DNA of 64,000 bases from Halanaerobiales bacterium (lineage in GTDB: Bacteria; Bacillota; Halanaerobiia; Halanaerobiales; Halanaerobiaceae): the NCBI GenBank assembly GCA_016278485.1, contig JADQBT010000013.1, positions 62,001-126,000 on the forward strand, written 5' to 3'. Positions 19,510-31,723 of the stretch are shown here, one piece after another; the stretch's first letter is position 1, and every line of letters begins with the position of its first letter. The notes under the pieces are model-generated. The model did no database searches. It worked only from the letters and a program-made list of their open reading frames with translations, and was not told the origin of the DNA. Made by a program: the position numbers and the translations under genes.

Positions 19510-19953
19510 ATGATGGAATTAAATCAAGCTTTTTTTGATAATTTTCGTGAACTGTTGAAAGATGACATCAGGTCTATCGTCAAAGAAGAGGTTGCTGGTT
19601 TAGAAGAACGTATTAGTAAGTTAGAAGCCAAAGTCGGCGGCCTAGATAAGCGTATGAGTAATCTAGAAGTTAAAGTAGACAGCCTAGACAAGCGCATGAG
19701 TAATCTAGAAGTTAAAGTAGACAGCCTAGACAAGCGCATGAGTAATCTAGAAGTTAAAGTAGACAGCCTAGACAAGCGTATGAGTAGCATGGAATTACGG
19801 CAAGGTGAGATGTATTTGATACTCAAAGGTATAGAAGAGTTCAAACCAACTGCTATTAATAAACTTGATCAATTACAAATTGGCCTGGGAAAGCTCAAAA
19901 ATCATCACCATCAAATCTCCCTAAAAACCGGGAAGCCAGTTAGAACAAATTAA
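19510..19953 (+). CDS. Coiled-coil protein with exact 14-residue repeats
   Basis: A 147-residue soluble protein of unknown role. The N-terminal ~40 residues (MMELNQAFFDNFRELL...) precede a heptad-repeat coiled coil. Three identical 14-residue units LDKRMSNLEVKVDS (residues 45-86) are flanked by a degenerate unit before them and a partial unit after. A polar C-terminus with HHHH follows. Unit length is exactly two heptads, so repeat number sets rod length. It has no membrane segment or enzyme motif. Similar short coiled-coil proteins with L-D-K-R repeats are common hypotheticals. Start 19510 is chosen for AAGG-CGGTGAT spacing; a TTG at 19480 has no ribosome-binding site. Its own promoter and terminator make it a single-gene unit. 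Confidence 0.8.
   Translation: MMELNQAFFDNFRELLKDDIRSIVKEEVAGLEERISKLEAKVGGLDKRMSNLEVKVDSLDKRMSNLEVKVDSLDKRMSNLEVKVDSLDKRMSSMELRQGEMYLILKGIEEFKPTAINKLDQLQIGLGKLKNHHHQISLKTGKPVRTN
19642..19767 (+). repeat. Three 42-bp tandem repeats inside the coiled-coil gene
   Basis: Units at 19642-19683, 19684-19725 and 19726-19767 differ at only a few third-position bases. A partial fourth unit follows from 19768. Near identity at DNA level suggests recent duplication or gene conversion and possible copy-number change between strains. Confidence 0.95.
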
Positions 19954-19970
19954 ATATTTATAGTCAAAAA

Positions 19971-19999
19971 AGAGGCCAAAAAAACTGGCCTCTTTTTTA
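19971..19999. terminator. Bidirectional terminator between the coiled-coil gene and eno
   Basis: Stem AGAGGCCA/TGGCCTCT around a 7-base loop, with TTTTTT after it on the plus strand and a matching A-run before it. It can end both the plus-strand gene and the glycolytic operon on the minus strand. Confidence 0.9.
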
Positions 20000-20020
20000 T
20001 ACTTAAAACTCTTCTGTTGT

Positions 20021-22862
<2,842 letters not shown>

Positions 22863-22912
22863 AATATCTATTCCTCCTTATAGGCTTATTTGCTTATAAG
22901 TTATCATCTATG

Positions 22913-23674
22913 TTAGTAGAGTTCAGTTGTTTTAAGCACAATTTCGGCAAATGAAGCAGCATCCAAGCTCGCTCCACCGACCAATGCACCATCAATTTCA
23001 GGTTGTTTCATTATTTCAATACAATTATGTGGTTTTACACTTCCACCATACTGAATCCTTACTTTATCAGCTACTTGCGGATATTCATCTCTAACTACAT
23101 CTCTAATAATCCCAATTACACGATTGGCTTCTTCAGCAGTTGCTGACTCACCAGTGCCAATAGCCCAGATTGGTTCATAAGCAATTACAACCTTTTTAAC
23201 TTCATCAGCAGTTAAGCCTGCTAAATCAGCTTTAACTTGAAATCTAACTTTATTTTCTGTTTCTTGACTCTTTCTTTCCGTTAAGGTTTCACCAACACAG
23301 ATAATCGGTTTAATCTGATGAGCTAAAGCAGACTTTACCTTCCGATTTACATCCTGATCTGATTCATTAAAATACTGTCTTCTTTCAGAGTGGCCAATTA
23401 TTATATAGTCAATATTTATATCAGCCAGCATTTCAGCAGATATTTCTCCTGTGAAGGCACCTGAATCTTCCCAGTAAATATTCTGTGCACCTACCTTAAT
23501 ATTAGTATCAGCCAAAAGGTTTTTAACTTCAGACAAAGCAAGAGCGGTAGGACAGACTCCTATCTCTACATTTTCGACATCTTTAACCTTTTTCTGCAAA
23601 GAACTAACAAGCTCTTTTGCCTCTGTAACCGATTTATTCATTTTCCAATTACCAGCAATAAATGGTTTACGCAT
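22913..23674 (-). CDS. tpiA: Triosephosphate isomerase
   Basis: Interconverts dihydroxyacetone phosphate and glyceraldehyde 3-phosphate. A 253-residue TIM barrel with all active-site residues: N9 and K11 in AGNWKMN, H95 in IIIGHSERRQYF, E167 in VIAYEPIWAIGTG, and the phosphate loop YGGSVKPHN near 212-220. Located between pgk and gpmI in the glycolytic operon. Confidence 0.98.
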   Translation of the reverse strand: MRKPFIAGNWKMNKSVTEAKELVSSLQKKVKDVENVEIGVCPTALALSEVKNLLADTNIKVGAQNIYWEDSGAFTGEISAEMLADINIDYIIIGHSERRQYFNESDQDVNRKVKSALAHQIKPIICVGETLTERKSQETENKVRFQVKADLAGLTADEVKKVVIAYEPIWAIGTGESATAEEANRVIGIIRDVVRDEYPQVADKVRIQYGGSVKPHNCIEIMKQPEIDGALVGGASLDAASFAEIVLKTTELY

Positions 23675-23698
23675 TTTTTCTCCTCCCTTCCGGTTCTA

Positions 23699-24904
23699 TT
23701 AATTATTTTCCGGAATAGATGATTCAACATCATCTAGAGCTTCAACACCTGGTAAGGCTTTTCCCTCAAAAAACATCAAAGAAGCGCCACCACCAGTTGA
23801 AATGTGTGACATCCGTTTAGTCAGACCTGCCTTGTTCACTGCAGCAGCAGAATCTCCACCACCGATAACACTATGTGCATTTGATTCAGCTAATGCCTTT
23901 GCGATAGCATCTGTGCCTTTGGCAAATTGATCAAATTCAAATACACCAAGCGGCCCATTCCAGATAACTGTTTTGGCTTTTTTTATAATCTCACTATATT
24001 TTTCAATAGTTTTTGGCCCACCACTATCCAGTGATTGCCATCCAGTTGGTATTTGATCTGCCATAACAATCTTACTTTCAGCATCTGCAGCAAATTCGTT
24101 AGCAATTACAACATCAATGGGAAGGACAATCTCAACACTTTTTTTCTCTGACTCTTCCATTAATGACCTAGCTAATGCAACCTTATCTTCTTCAACCAGA
24201 GAATCACCCATTTCATAACCTTTTGCCAGTAAGAAGGTATTAGCAATGCCTCCACCTAGAAGTAGATAATCAACTTTATTCATTAGATTTTTAATAACAT
24301 CAATTTTATCTGATACTTTTGCTCCACCCATAATCGCCACAAAAGGGCTTGTTGGGTTATCCATTACTTTAGAAAGCTCATTTAATTCACGCTGCAATAG
24401 AAAGCCAGCTGCTGCAGGTAAGTATTCTGTTACACCGACAGTTGTTGCATGGGCACGATGTGCAGCACCAAAAGCATCATTAACATAAACATCGGCCAGT
24501 GCAGCCAGCTGTTTTGCAAACTCTGGATCATTGGCTTTTTCTCCTGGATAAAAACGACTGTTTTCTAATAAAAGAACTTCACCGTTTTCTAGGCCAGCGA
24601 CTGCTTTTTCTACTTCTTCACCAATACAATCATCAACTTTCAAGACAGCTTTTCCCAATAAATTAGCCAGTTCTTTTGCAACAGGATCCATCCGCAGCTC
24701 TTCTTTAACCTGACCACCAGGACGACCCAAGTGAGAAATAAGTAGCACCTGGGCCTCTTCTCTAATCAGGTATTCAATAGTCGGGAGAGCTGCTTCAATC
24801 CTTGTGGTATCAGTTACCTCATTGTTAGCAAGAGGAACATTAAAATCAACTCTAACAAGCACTTTCTTCCCCTTGAAGTCAATATCTTTGAGAGTTTTCT
24901 TCAT
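23699..24904 (-). CDS. pgk: Phosphoglycerate kinase
   Basis: Transfers phosphate from 1,3-bisphosphoglycerate to ADP, the first ATP-making step of the lower glycolytic branch. Its 401 residues are typical. RVDFNVPLANN, SHLGRPGG and NDAFGAAHRAHATTVG bind substrate. MGGAKVSDK, NGPLGVFEF and GGGDSAAAV form the nucleotide side and hinge. It is encoded separately from tpiA, with no PGK-TIM fusion as in Thermotoga. Confidence 0.98.
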   Translation of the reverse strand: MKKTLKDIDFKGKKVLVRVDFNVPLANNEVTDTTRIEAALPTIEYLIREEAQVLLISHLGRPGGQVKEELRMDPVAKELANLLGKAVLKVDDCIGEEVEKAVAGLENGEVLLLENSRFYPGEKANDPEFAKQLAALADVYVNDAFGAAHRAHATTVGVTEYLPAAAGFLLQRELNELSKVMDNPTSPFVAIMGGAKVSDKIDVIKNLMNKVDYLLLGGGIANTFLLAKGYEMGDSLVEEDKVALARSLMEESEKKSVEIVLPIDVVIANEFAADAESKIVMADQIPTGWQSLDSGGPKTIEKYSEIIKKAKTVIWNGPLGVFEFDQFAKGTDAIAKALAESNAHSVIGGGDSAAAVNKAGLTKRMSHISTGGGASLMFFEGKALPGVEALDDVESSIPENN

Positions 24905-24928
24905 GCAATCATACCTCCCGTTATATTT

Positions 24929-25942
<1,014 letters not shown>

Positions 25943-26012
25943 CTATTATCTTCCTCCTTGAATTATTTGCTTTTGATTTACAACATCTAAATAAAATTAT
26001 CCTTCACTTCTT

Positions 26013-27050
26013 TCAACTGCTGGCCCCACCCCCTTTAAATTTAATTATTCTCCTAGCAGTTATCTCATCTGTAATCAATATATCTTGATATTCTGGTGAA
26101 ACTGCCGCCATGATTGCTTTTGCTTTTTCTGTTCCTCCGGCTACCACAATCACTTTATCAATATTTTTTAAATCAGCAAGCGTCAAACCAACACTTGTTG
26201 TTGAATAAACTATCTCTCCTTCTGAATTAAAATAAAAACCGAAAGCTTCACTGACAGCGCCAACCTCCAAAATTTTATTAATCTGCTGGTCAGTCATCCC
26301 TCTGCGGCGCGCCATATCTTCTGCATCACCAACACCATGAATTAAAATATTAGCATTTTTTAAAATTTGCATTGTATTTAAAATTGATGGCTCAGAGATT
26401 ATTCTATTAAAACTCTCTGCACCAATATTATCCGGAATGTGTAAGAGATGATAATGACCACCCAATTTTTTGGCAATACGAGCAGCTACAGTATTTGCCT
26501 GTAATTCAACATCTTCACCCAATCCACCTCTACCCGGCACAACAGTAATATCACTAATGCCTTCTGTATAACTCATTTTATCTGCCACACTGGCCAGGGT
26601 ATTCCCCCCTGTAACAGCAAGTATATCTCCAGCTTTAATTTCATTTTTTAAGATTGCCGCTGCCTGTCTACTTAATTCGATATTTGCATCATTACCAGCT
26701 AGTGAACCATTTATTAGATATACTTTTTTTAAGCCAAGCAATTCTTTTAGATCTTCTTCTAATTTACGTAAATTGCGTAATTCTTTGATATAATCATCCA
26801 ATTCAAGTAAAAATTCTTCGCCATTTTTGGTAATTCTAGTCCCAACAGGGGTTACATCAATCATTGACATTTTTTCAAAAAAATCAAGATCATTCCGTAT
26901 TTTTCTCTCACTTAATTCCAATATTCTGGCCAGAGCTCTCCGCCCAACAGGTTGATTATAATAAATTCCCCTTAATATATTATACCTCTCTTGAGCTGTT
27001 ACAACCAATTCTGGCACAATTTTTTCTTGTATTTTAAATAGCCTTTTCAT
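26013..27050 (-). CDS. cggR: Central glycolytic genes regulator CggR (SorC/DeoR family)
   Basis: A repressor of the downstream glycolytic operon that is relieved by fructose-1,6-bisphosphate in Bacillus. Its 345 residues comprise an N-terminal winged helix (about 20-75, QPVGRRALARILELSERKIRND) and the SorC sugar-binding domain (about 95-340). The latter includes AVTGGNTLA, VVPGRGGLGED and HGVGDAEDMARRRGM. GAGGTG lies 5 bases before ATG 27050. Two GGGAC-centred repeats lie 16-56 bases upstream and are the likely operator. The operon order cggR-gap-pgk-tpiA-gpmI-eno supports the identification. Confidence 0.93.
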   Translation of the reverse strand: MKRLFKIQEKIVPELVVTAQERYNILRGIYYNQPVGRRALARILELSERKIRNDLDFFEKMSMIDVTPVGTRITKNGEEFLLELDDYIKELRNLRKLEEDLKELLGLKKVYLINGSLAGNDANIELSRQAAAILKNEIKAGDILAVTGGNTLASVADKMSYTEGISDITVVPGRGGLGEDVELQANTVAARIAKKLGGHYHLLHIPDNIGAESFNRIISEPSILNTMQILKNANILIHGVGDAEDMARRRGMTDQQINKILEVGAVSEAFGFYFNSEGEIVYSTTSVGLTLADLKNIDKVIVVAGGTEKAKAIMAAVSPEYQDILITDEITARRIIKFKGGGASS

Positions 27051-27066
27051 AATTACACCTCAGCCA

Positions 27067-27106
27067 TTGGGGATTTTTTGTCCCAATGGAACAATTTTGT
27101 CCCAAT
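27067..27106 (-). promoter_or_regulatory. Probable CggR operator
   Basis: Minus strand: two copies of ATTGGGACAAAA, 19 bp apart, each followed by a degenerate inverse arm (GTTCC, TCCCC), so the form is GGGAC-N6-(G/T)TCC/CCC twice. The Bacillus CggR operator is CGGGAC-N6-TGTC-N4 repeated with a 20-bp period. Similar sequence and position suggest the same function. No clear promoter could be placed. Confidence 0.7.
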
Positions 27107-27112
27107 TCCTTT

Positions 27113-27138
27113 AAAAAGAAAACTGGTAAACCAGTTTT
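27113..27138 (-). terminator. Terminator of the rapZ-yvcK-whiA-rpoN transcript
   Basis: Stem AAAACTGG/CCAGTTTT with loop TTTA, followed by CTTTTT on the minus strand, about 75 bases after the rpoN stop. Confidence 0.7.
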
Positions 27139-27213
27139 TGTTATTAATATTCTTTTCAATATCTACTATTTTTATTCTAGGTAACTAGCTGAATTCCTTC
27201 TTTAGTTTATAAT

Positions 27214-28566
27214 TTATTCCATAATTTCTCGTTTATATTTCTTTAGCCGCTGGGTGGAAGAGCCAATACTCATCTCACTTCTATACTTAGCGACTGTGCG
27301 CCTAGATAATTTCATATTTATCTTCTCAGCTAAAAGATCTACAATTTTTTGATCACTTAGTGGTTTTTGTTGATTTTCTCTTTTAATATATTCTCTAATA
27401 ATTGCTTTGATACTATGTGATGATAGATTATTAACACCACTGGTAAAGAAAAATTTTAAGTTAAATAAGCCGCAAGGTGTTTGGATATATTTACTACTAG
27501 TGGCTCGACTCACAGTTGATTCATGCATCTCTATTTCATCGGCAATTTCCTGCATCGTTAGTGGTTGCAAATGTTTTATCCCTTTGCGAAAAAATAGTTC
27601 TTGTTTGTCTACAATTGCTTTAACAATTTTATAGACTGTAATCCGGCGTTGCTCGATACTTCTAATCAACCACATAGCTGATTTATATTTATTCTCCAAA
27701 AATGTTCTTGTTTCACCCTGGTCTGATTGTTGTAACATCCTATAATACTGGGGATTTATTCTCAATATTGGGCTTGCTTGCTGGTTAAGAATGATTACAA
27801 ATTCTTCTTTTACCTTTTTTACAATAATATCAGGCTCAATATATTCTGCCTGATGCTCTTTTGAAAAAATTGCACCCGGGACAGTATTTAAAGTTCTAAT
27901 TAAATTAACCGCACCTTTAATTCTCTCTTTTTTTGCATCAATCTTTTTAAAAAGCTGATGGTAATCATTGTTTGCTAGTTCTTTAAAATAATCATTAACT
28001 ATAATTTCTGCCAGTTCTGTATTTAGTAATAAACTATCTAACTGAATCAACAATGATTCCTGCAAATTTCTAGCACCGATTCCCACCGGGTCAAGATAAT
28101 TAATCTTTTTTAATACTTTTTCTACCCGCACTTCAGAAACAGCTAGTTCTTTACTTATGCTAGATAAATCCTCTTCTAAAAAACCATCTTCATTTAAAGC
28201 TCCAATTAGATATCTACCAATTTCCAGCTCATCAGCAGTTAATACCTGAAAAAGTTGATTCTCTAAATACTCATACATATTCGGCTCGTATTTCACATAA
28301 TTTTCAAAACTTTGCTTGTCATCATCACTATATTGCTGATAACTGGCTTGATATTGATTATCTATTCTATTTTCTAAAGTCTCTAACTGATCTGCTTCTT
28401 CTTTTTCTAATAAAGGGTTTTCTTTTAACTCCTCATTGACATGTTCTTTCAATTCCAGACTAGAATATTGCAGTAATTCTATAGCTAACTGCAATTGGGG
28501 TGTCATGACTAGATTTTGTTCTAGCTTCTGTTTCTGTTCTTGATTGAGATTGAAGCGGAGATCCAA
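27214..28566 (-). CDS. rpoN: RNA polymerase sigma-54 factor (RpoN/SigL)
   Basis: A sigma factor for -24/-12 promoters that needs AAA+ activators. Its 450 residues start with the Gln/Leu-rich region I (MTPQLQLAIELLQYSSLEL). The acidic region II and the core-binding region follow. The C-terminal helix-turn-helix contains the RpoN box SRRTVAKYR at about residues 424-432. It starts 6 bases after whiA and directly precedes the cggR operon. No sigma-54 activator is encoded in this window. Confidence 0.95.
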   Translation of the reverse strand: MDLRFNLNQEQKQKLEQNLVMTPQLQLAIELLQYSSLELKEHVNEELKENPLLEKEEADQLETLENRIDNQYQASYQQYSDDDKQSFENYVKYEPNMYEYLENQLFQVLTADELEIGRYLIGALNEDGFLEEDLSSISKELAVSEVRVEKVLKKINYLDPVGIGARNLQESLLIQLDSLLLNTELAEIIVNDYFKELANNDYHQLFKKIDAKKERIKGAVNLIRTLNTVPGAIFSKEHQAEYIEPDIIVKKVKEEFVIILNQQASPILRINPQYYRMLQQSDQGETRTFLENKYKSAMWLIRSIEQRRITVYKIVKAIVDKQELFFRKGIKHLQPLTMQEIADEIEMHESTVSRATSSKYIQTPCGLFNLKFFFTSGVNNLSSHSIKAIIREYIKRENQQKPLSDQKIVDLLAEKINMKLSRRTVAKYRSEMSIGSSTQRLKKYKREIME

Positions 28567-28572
28567 ATTTCT

Positions 28573-29502
28573 TTACCTCCCTCCGAGTTCCTCTGCAATT
28601 TTTTTTATTCTTCGCAAGCGGTGGTTAACGCCTGATTTGCTAAGTCCCACCATCTCACCAAGTTCTTTTAAACTAGCATAGGGATTTTCTTTACGAAATT
28701 TAGCTATTTCCTGTAAGCCAGGGGTCAGGCTATCTAATCCCTCTTTTTTTTCAATTATCGCAATAAACTTTAATTGATCCATAGCAGCCTGTACAACCTT
28801 ATCCAAATTTGCCGTCTCACAATTAACTCTTCTATTTACATTATTTTTCATCTCTTTAACAATTTGCGAATTTTCCATCTCTAATAAAGCTTGATGGGCT
28901 CCAATGATATTTAAAACAGTTATAACACCTGCATGACTTTTAAAATAAACAACGTGCTTGCCTTTATGTTCAGTTAGATGGGCTTCCAGATCAAATATTT
29001 CTAAAAGTTTTGCCAGATCCTCTGCCTGACTTTTGTGTTCACAGCGAAACTCTAAATGATATTCACTGCGAGGACTATTTACAGAACCACCACCCAAAAA
29101 CGCGCCCCGCAAGTAAGCTTGCGCCAGTTTGCGTTCTTCTAAATAGTCTTTTTTAATCTGAAAGACGATATCATTATTATTATTTAAAAAACCCAACTCT
29201 ATTAAAAAATCTTTTACACCAGGCTGAGATGTAATAATTAACTCATAGATGTTCTTTCTGGAAAAATGCTTATATTTCCTGACTATAATTTCGATACTAA
29301 ATCCAAATCTATCTTTAATCAGTGAAAAGACTCGCCTGGCTAAATCTCCATGGAATAAGCGAATTTTTACAGCCAGATGGTGGTTAATGATTTGAATTGA
29401 ACCATCCATTCTAATCAAAGCAGATAGTTCAGCCAGCTGACTGACAGTATCCTTACTGACAAGATGGGTTAATTCATGTTTCACATCTTCTGTAAATGAC
29501 AT
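28573..29502 (-). CDS. whiA: Sporulation/cell-division regulator WhiA
   Basis: A DNA-binding protein with a degenerate LAGLIDADG homing-endonuclease fold and a C-terminal helix-turn-helix. In Bacillus it affects division and chromosome segregation; in Streptomyces, sporulation. It has 309 residues from ATG 29502, starting MSFTEDVKHELTHL as in the family. RGAFLGGGSVNSP marks the LAGLIDADG-like part, and ASLKELGEMVGLSKSGVNHRLRRI the HTH. A GTG 18 bases upstream lies within yvcK and is less likely. It is the third gene of the conserved rapZ-yvcK-whiA set. Confidence 0.95.
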   Translation of the reverse strand: MSFTEDVKHELTHLVSKDTVSQLAELSALIRMDGSIQIINHHLAVKIRLFHGDLARRVFSLIKDRFGFSIEIIVRKYKHFSRKNIYELIITSQPGVKDFLIELGFLNNNNDIVFQIKKDYLEERKLAQAYLRGAFLGGGSVNSPRSEYHLEFRCEHKSQAEDLAKLLEIFDLEAHLTEHKGKHVVYFKSHAGVITVLNIIGAHQALLEMENSQIVKEMKNNVNRRVNCETANLDKVVQAAMDQLKFIAIIEKKEGLDSLTPGLQEIAKFRKENPYASLKELGEMVGLSKSGVNHRLRRIKKIAEELGGR

Positions 29503-29506
29503 AATA

Positions 29507-30784
29507 TCACCGACTTTCACTTAATCTATTAATCAGAGCAGCTAATTTGTCAGGGTCATGCCGCAAATAATCTTCTTCTAATAATAAATTCGCCTCAACG
29601 ATATCAATACCTTGATTTGCTAATCGTTTTCTGTCAATGACAACCGGATAAGCGCCTTTTTCTTGATAACGTTGCCTGGCTAACTCAGAACCCCGGGCAT
29701 TATTGACAACTACATAATCAAAAATACCTTTACCGGCATGTTTGATGATTGCTTCAACATGATCAAAAACAGTATAACCATCTGTTTCACCAGGTTGGGT
29801 CATGACATTACATATATATAATTTCAGTGCATTACTGGACCGGATTGCATCAGCTACTCCTCCAATTAGGAGGTCTGGTATAATACTGGTATATAAGCTG
29901 CCTGGGCCAATAATAATCAACTCCGTTTCCTGAATAGCCTTTAGTACTTCCGGTGTTGTGGCAGCATTATCTGGCTGTAAAAAAACTTTGCTAATTTTCT
30001 TGCCATCAACCGGAATCGCAGACTCGCCAAGCTTAACTGACCCATCAGCATAGACTGCCCCTAACCTAAGATCATGACTGGATGCAGGTAAAACAAGTCC
30101 CTTAACAGCTAATACTTTACTAGCAGCCTGAACAGCATCTTCAAAGTCGCCTAATATTTCTGTTAATGCGGCAATAAATAAATTTCCAAAACTATGACCA
30201 TCTAGATCACCATCAACTTTAAATCGGTATTGGAAAAGCTCTTCCATAAGTGGTTCGCGGTCAGCTAAGGCGACCAGACAGTTTCTTATATCACCAGGTG
30301 GCAAGATACCCATTTCATCTCTAAGCCGACCTGAACTGCCTCCATCATCTGCAACAGTCACGACAGCTACAATATTTTCCGAAAATTTCTTTAAGCCTCG
30401 CAAAAGATTAGCTAAACCTGTTCCCCCACCAAAAGCAACCATTTCGACACCTTTTTTTAATCTTTTTTTCTCATATAAGATGTCAACTAATTCAGCATGA
30501 GGTGCAAACTCCTGGTTAATTTCCTGTTTGATTTTTCGCAAGGAAAAATAAGTTAAATAAATACCAAGTATGCTAATTAATATTGCAATTATACTTACTG
30601 TCAGGCGTGAACCACCTTTATTAAATAAATAAACCACTCTATAAATCAGCCGATTTAAAAAGATAGTTATATTAAAATCAAAAAGATTAGTTAACCCTGT
30701 GCTAAAAAGAATAAGGCCGCCTAAAATCAATAAAAACCAGCGCTTAACCCCTAAACCAGGGAAAAACCATTTCAATAATTTCAT
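29507..30784 (-). CDS. yvcK: YvcK/CofD-family gluconeogenesis factor with N-terminal membrane segments
   Basis: A Rossmann-like protein of the CofD fold, binding UDP-sugars in Bacillus, where it is needed for growth on gluconeogenic carbon and for wall synthesis. The C-terminal ~310 residues show MVAFGGGTGLANLLRGLK, VVTVADDGGSSGRLRDE, PPGDIRNCLVALAD and the GPGSLYTSIIPDLL segment. The N-terminal ~85 residues hold two membrane helices (about 12-32 and 60-80), so this form is membrane-tethered. Bacillus YvcK, at about 317 residues, lacks this part. Located between rapZ and whiA. Confidence 0.93.
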   Translation of the reverse strand: MKLLKWFFPGLGVKRWFLLILGGLILFSTGLTNLFDFNITIFLNRLIYRVVYLFNKGGSRLTVSIIAILISILGIYLTYFSLRKIKQEINQEFAPHAELVDILYEKKRLKKGVEMVAFGGGTGLANLLRGLKKFSENIVAVVTVADDGGSSGRLRDEMGILPPGDIRNCLVALADREPLMEELFQYRFKVDGDLDGHSFGNLFIAALTEILGDFEDAVQAASKVLAVKGLVLPASSHDLRLGAVYADGSVKLGESAIPVDGKKISKVFLQPDNAATTPEVLKAIQETELIIIGPGSLYTSIIPDLLIGGVADAIRSSNALKLYICNVMTQPGETDGYTVFDHVEAIIKHAGKGIFDYVVVNNARGSELARQRYQEKGAYPVVIDRKRLANQGIDIVEANLLLEEDYLRHDPDKLAALINRLSESR

Positions 30785-30803
30785 TATTTCACTCTTCTCT
30801 TGT

Positions 30804-31655
30804 TTACTTCATTATATCATTATGCTTAATACTAACTCTATATCCTTTATTTTTAAGAAAATCTGCAAGCTTAAGACTGGTCGTCACCGAGCGATGCTTC
30901 CCACCAGTACAGCCGATTGCTATTGTTAAATGTGATTTTCCTTCTTTGTTATACTCAGGCAATAGAAAACCAATTAGATCAAAAAATTTATCATAAAACT
31001 TATTTGTAACTGGCCATTTCATTATATAATCTTGAATAACTTTTTCTTCCCCGGTATGTTCTTTCAATGAACTAACATAATATGGATTAGGTAAAAACCT
31101 CACATCAAAGACAAGATCCGCATCTAGCGGAACACCATATTTAAAACCAAAAGATATGATTGATACTGTAAGTTCATTTTTATCATATTGTTGGATAGAA
31201 AAATAGTTCTTTAACTCTAGAAAAAATTCCTTTGTACCTAAATCTGAAGTGTCAATAATTTTACTGGCACGGCCACGGAAATCCTCCATCATCTCTCGTT
31301 CTTTCTGAATAGCATCTAGAATACTTCCCTTTTCATCAAGTGGATGCCTTCTCCGAGTCTCCTTATACCGCCTAATCAAAGTTTCATTAGATGCTTCTAA
31401 ATAAATTATCTCATAATTGATTCCTTTTTCTTCAAGTTCGGTCAGTTCTTTATATAGTTCCGCAAAAAATTCCCGGCCTCTAATATCACTAACAACTGCA
31501 ATTTTTTCCATTTCAGAGCGTAAACAGAGCTCAGAAAACTTAGAAATTAAGGCAGGAGGCAAATTATCAACACAAAAATATCCCTGATCTTCAAAAAAAT
31601 TAAGGGCCATTGATTTACCAGCCCCTGACATACCTGTAATAATCAAAAATTTCAT
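30804..31655 (-). CDS. rapZ: RNase adapter / nucleotide-binding protein RapZ (YvcJ)
   Basis: A 283-residue P-loop protein. ITGMSGAGKSMAL (residues 6-18) is the Walker A, and the second nucleotide element is RPLIxxYDKFFD-like. The conserved C-terminal IAIGCTGGKHRSVT is the sugar-binding half. In E. coli the protein guides GlmZ RNA to RNase E and controls GlmS. In Bacillus it links to competence and nucleotide hydrolysis. It is the first gene of the rapZ-yvcK-whiA-rpoN cluster. Confidence 0.95.
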   Translation of the reverse strand: MKFLIITGMSGAGKSMALNFFEDQGYFCVDNLPPALISKFSELCLRSEMEKIAVVSDIRGREFFAELYKELTELEEKGINYEIIYLEASNETLIRRYKETRRRHPLDEKGSILDAIQKEREMMEDFRGRASKIIDTSDLGTKEFFLELKNYFSIQQYDKNELTVSIISFGFKYGVPLDADLVFDVRFLPNPYYVSSLKEHTGEEKVIQDYIMKWPVTNKFYDKFFDLIGFLLPEYNKEGKSHLTIAIGCTGGKHRSVTTSLKLADFLKNKGYRVSIKHNDIMK

Positions 31656-31686
31656 TTATAAACCCCTTCCAGAGTAAAGTATCTTG

Positions 31687-31706
31687 TCCTTATTGTACAA
31701 TAAGGA
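31687..31706. promoter_or_regulatory. Perfect 20-bp palindrome upstream of rapZ
   Basis: TCCTTATTGTACAATAAGGA equals its own reverse complement and ends 31 bases before the rapZ start. It contains TACAAT, usable as a -10 on either strand. It has no T-tract, so it is not a terminator. An operator overlapping a promoter is the best guess. Confidence 0.45.
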
Positions 31707-31723
31707 ACTCTAAAAGTAAAACT

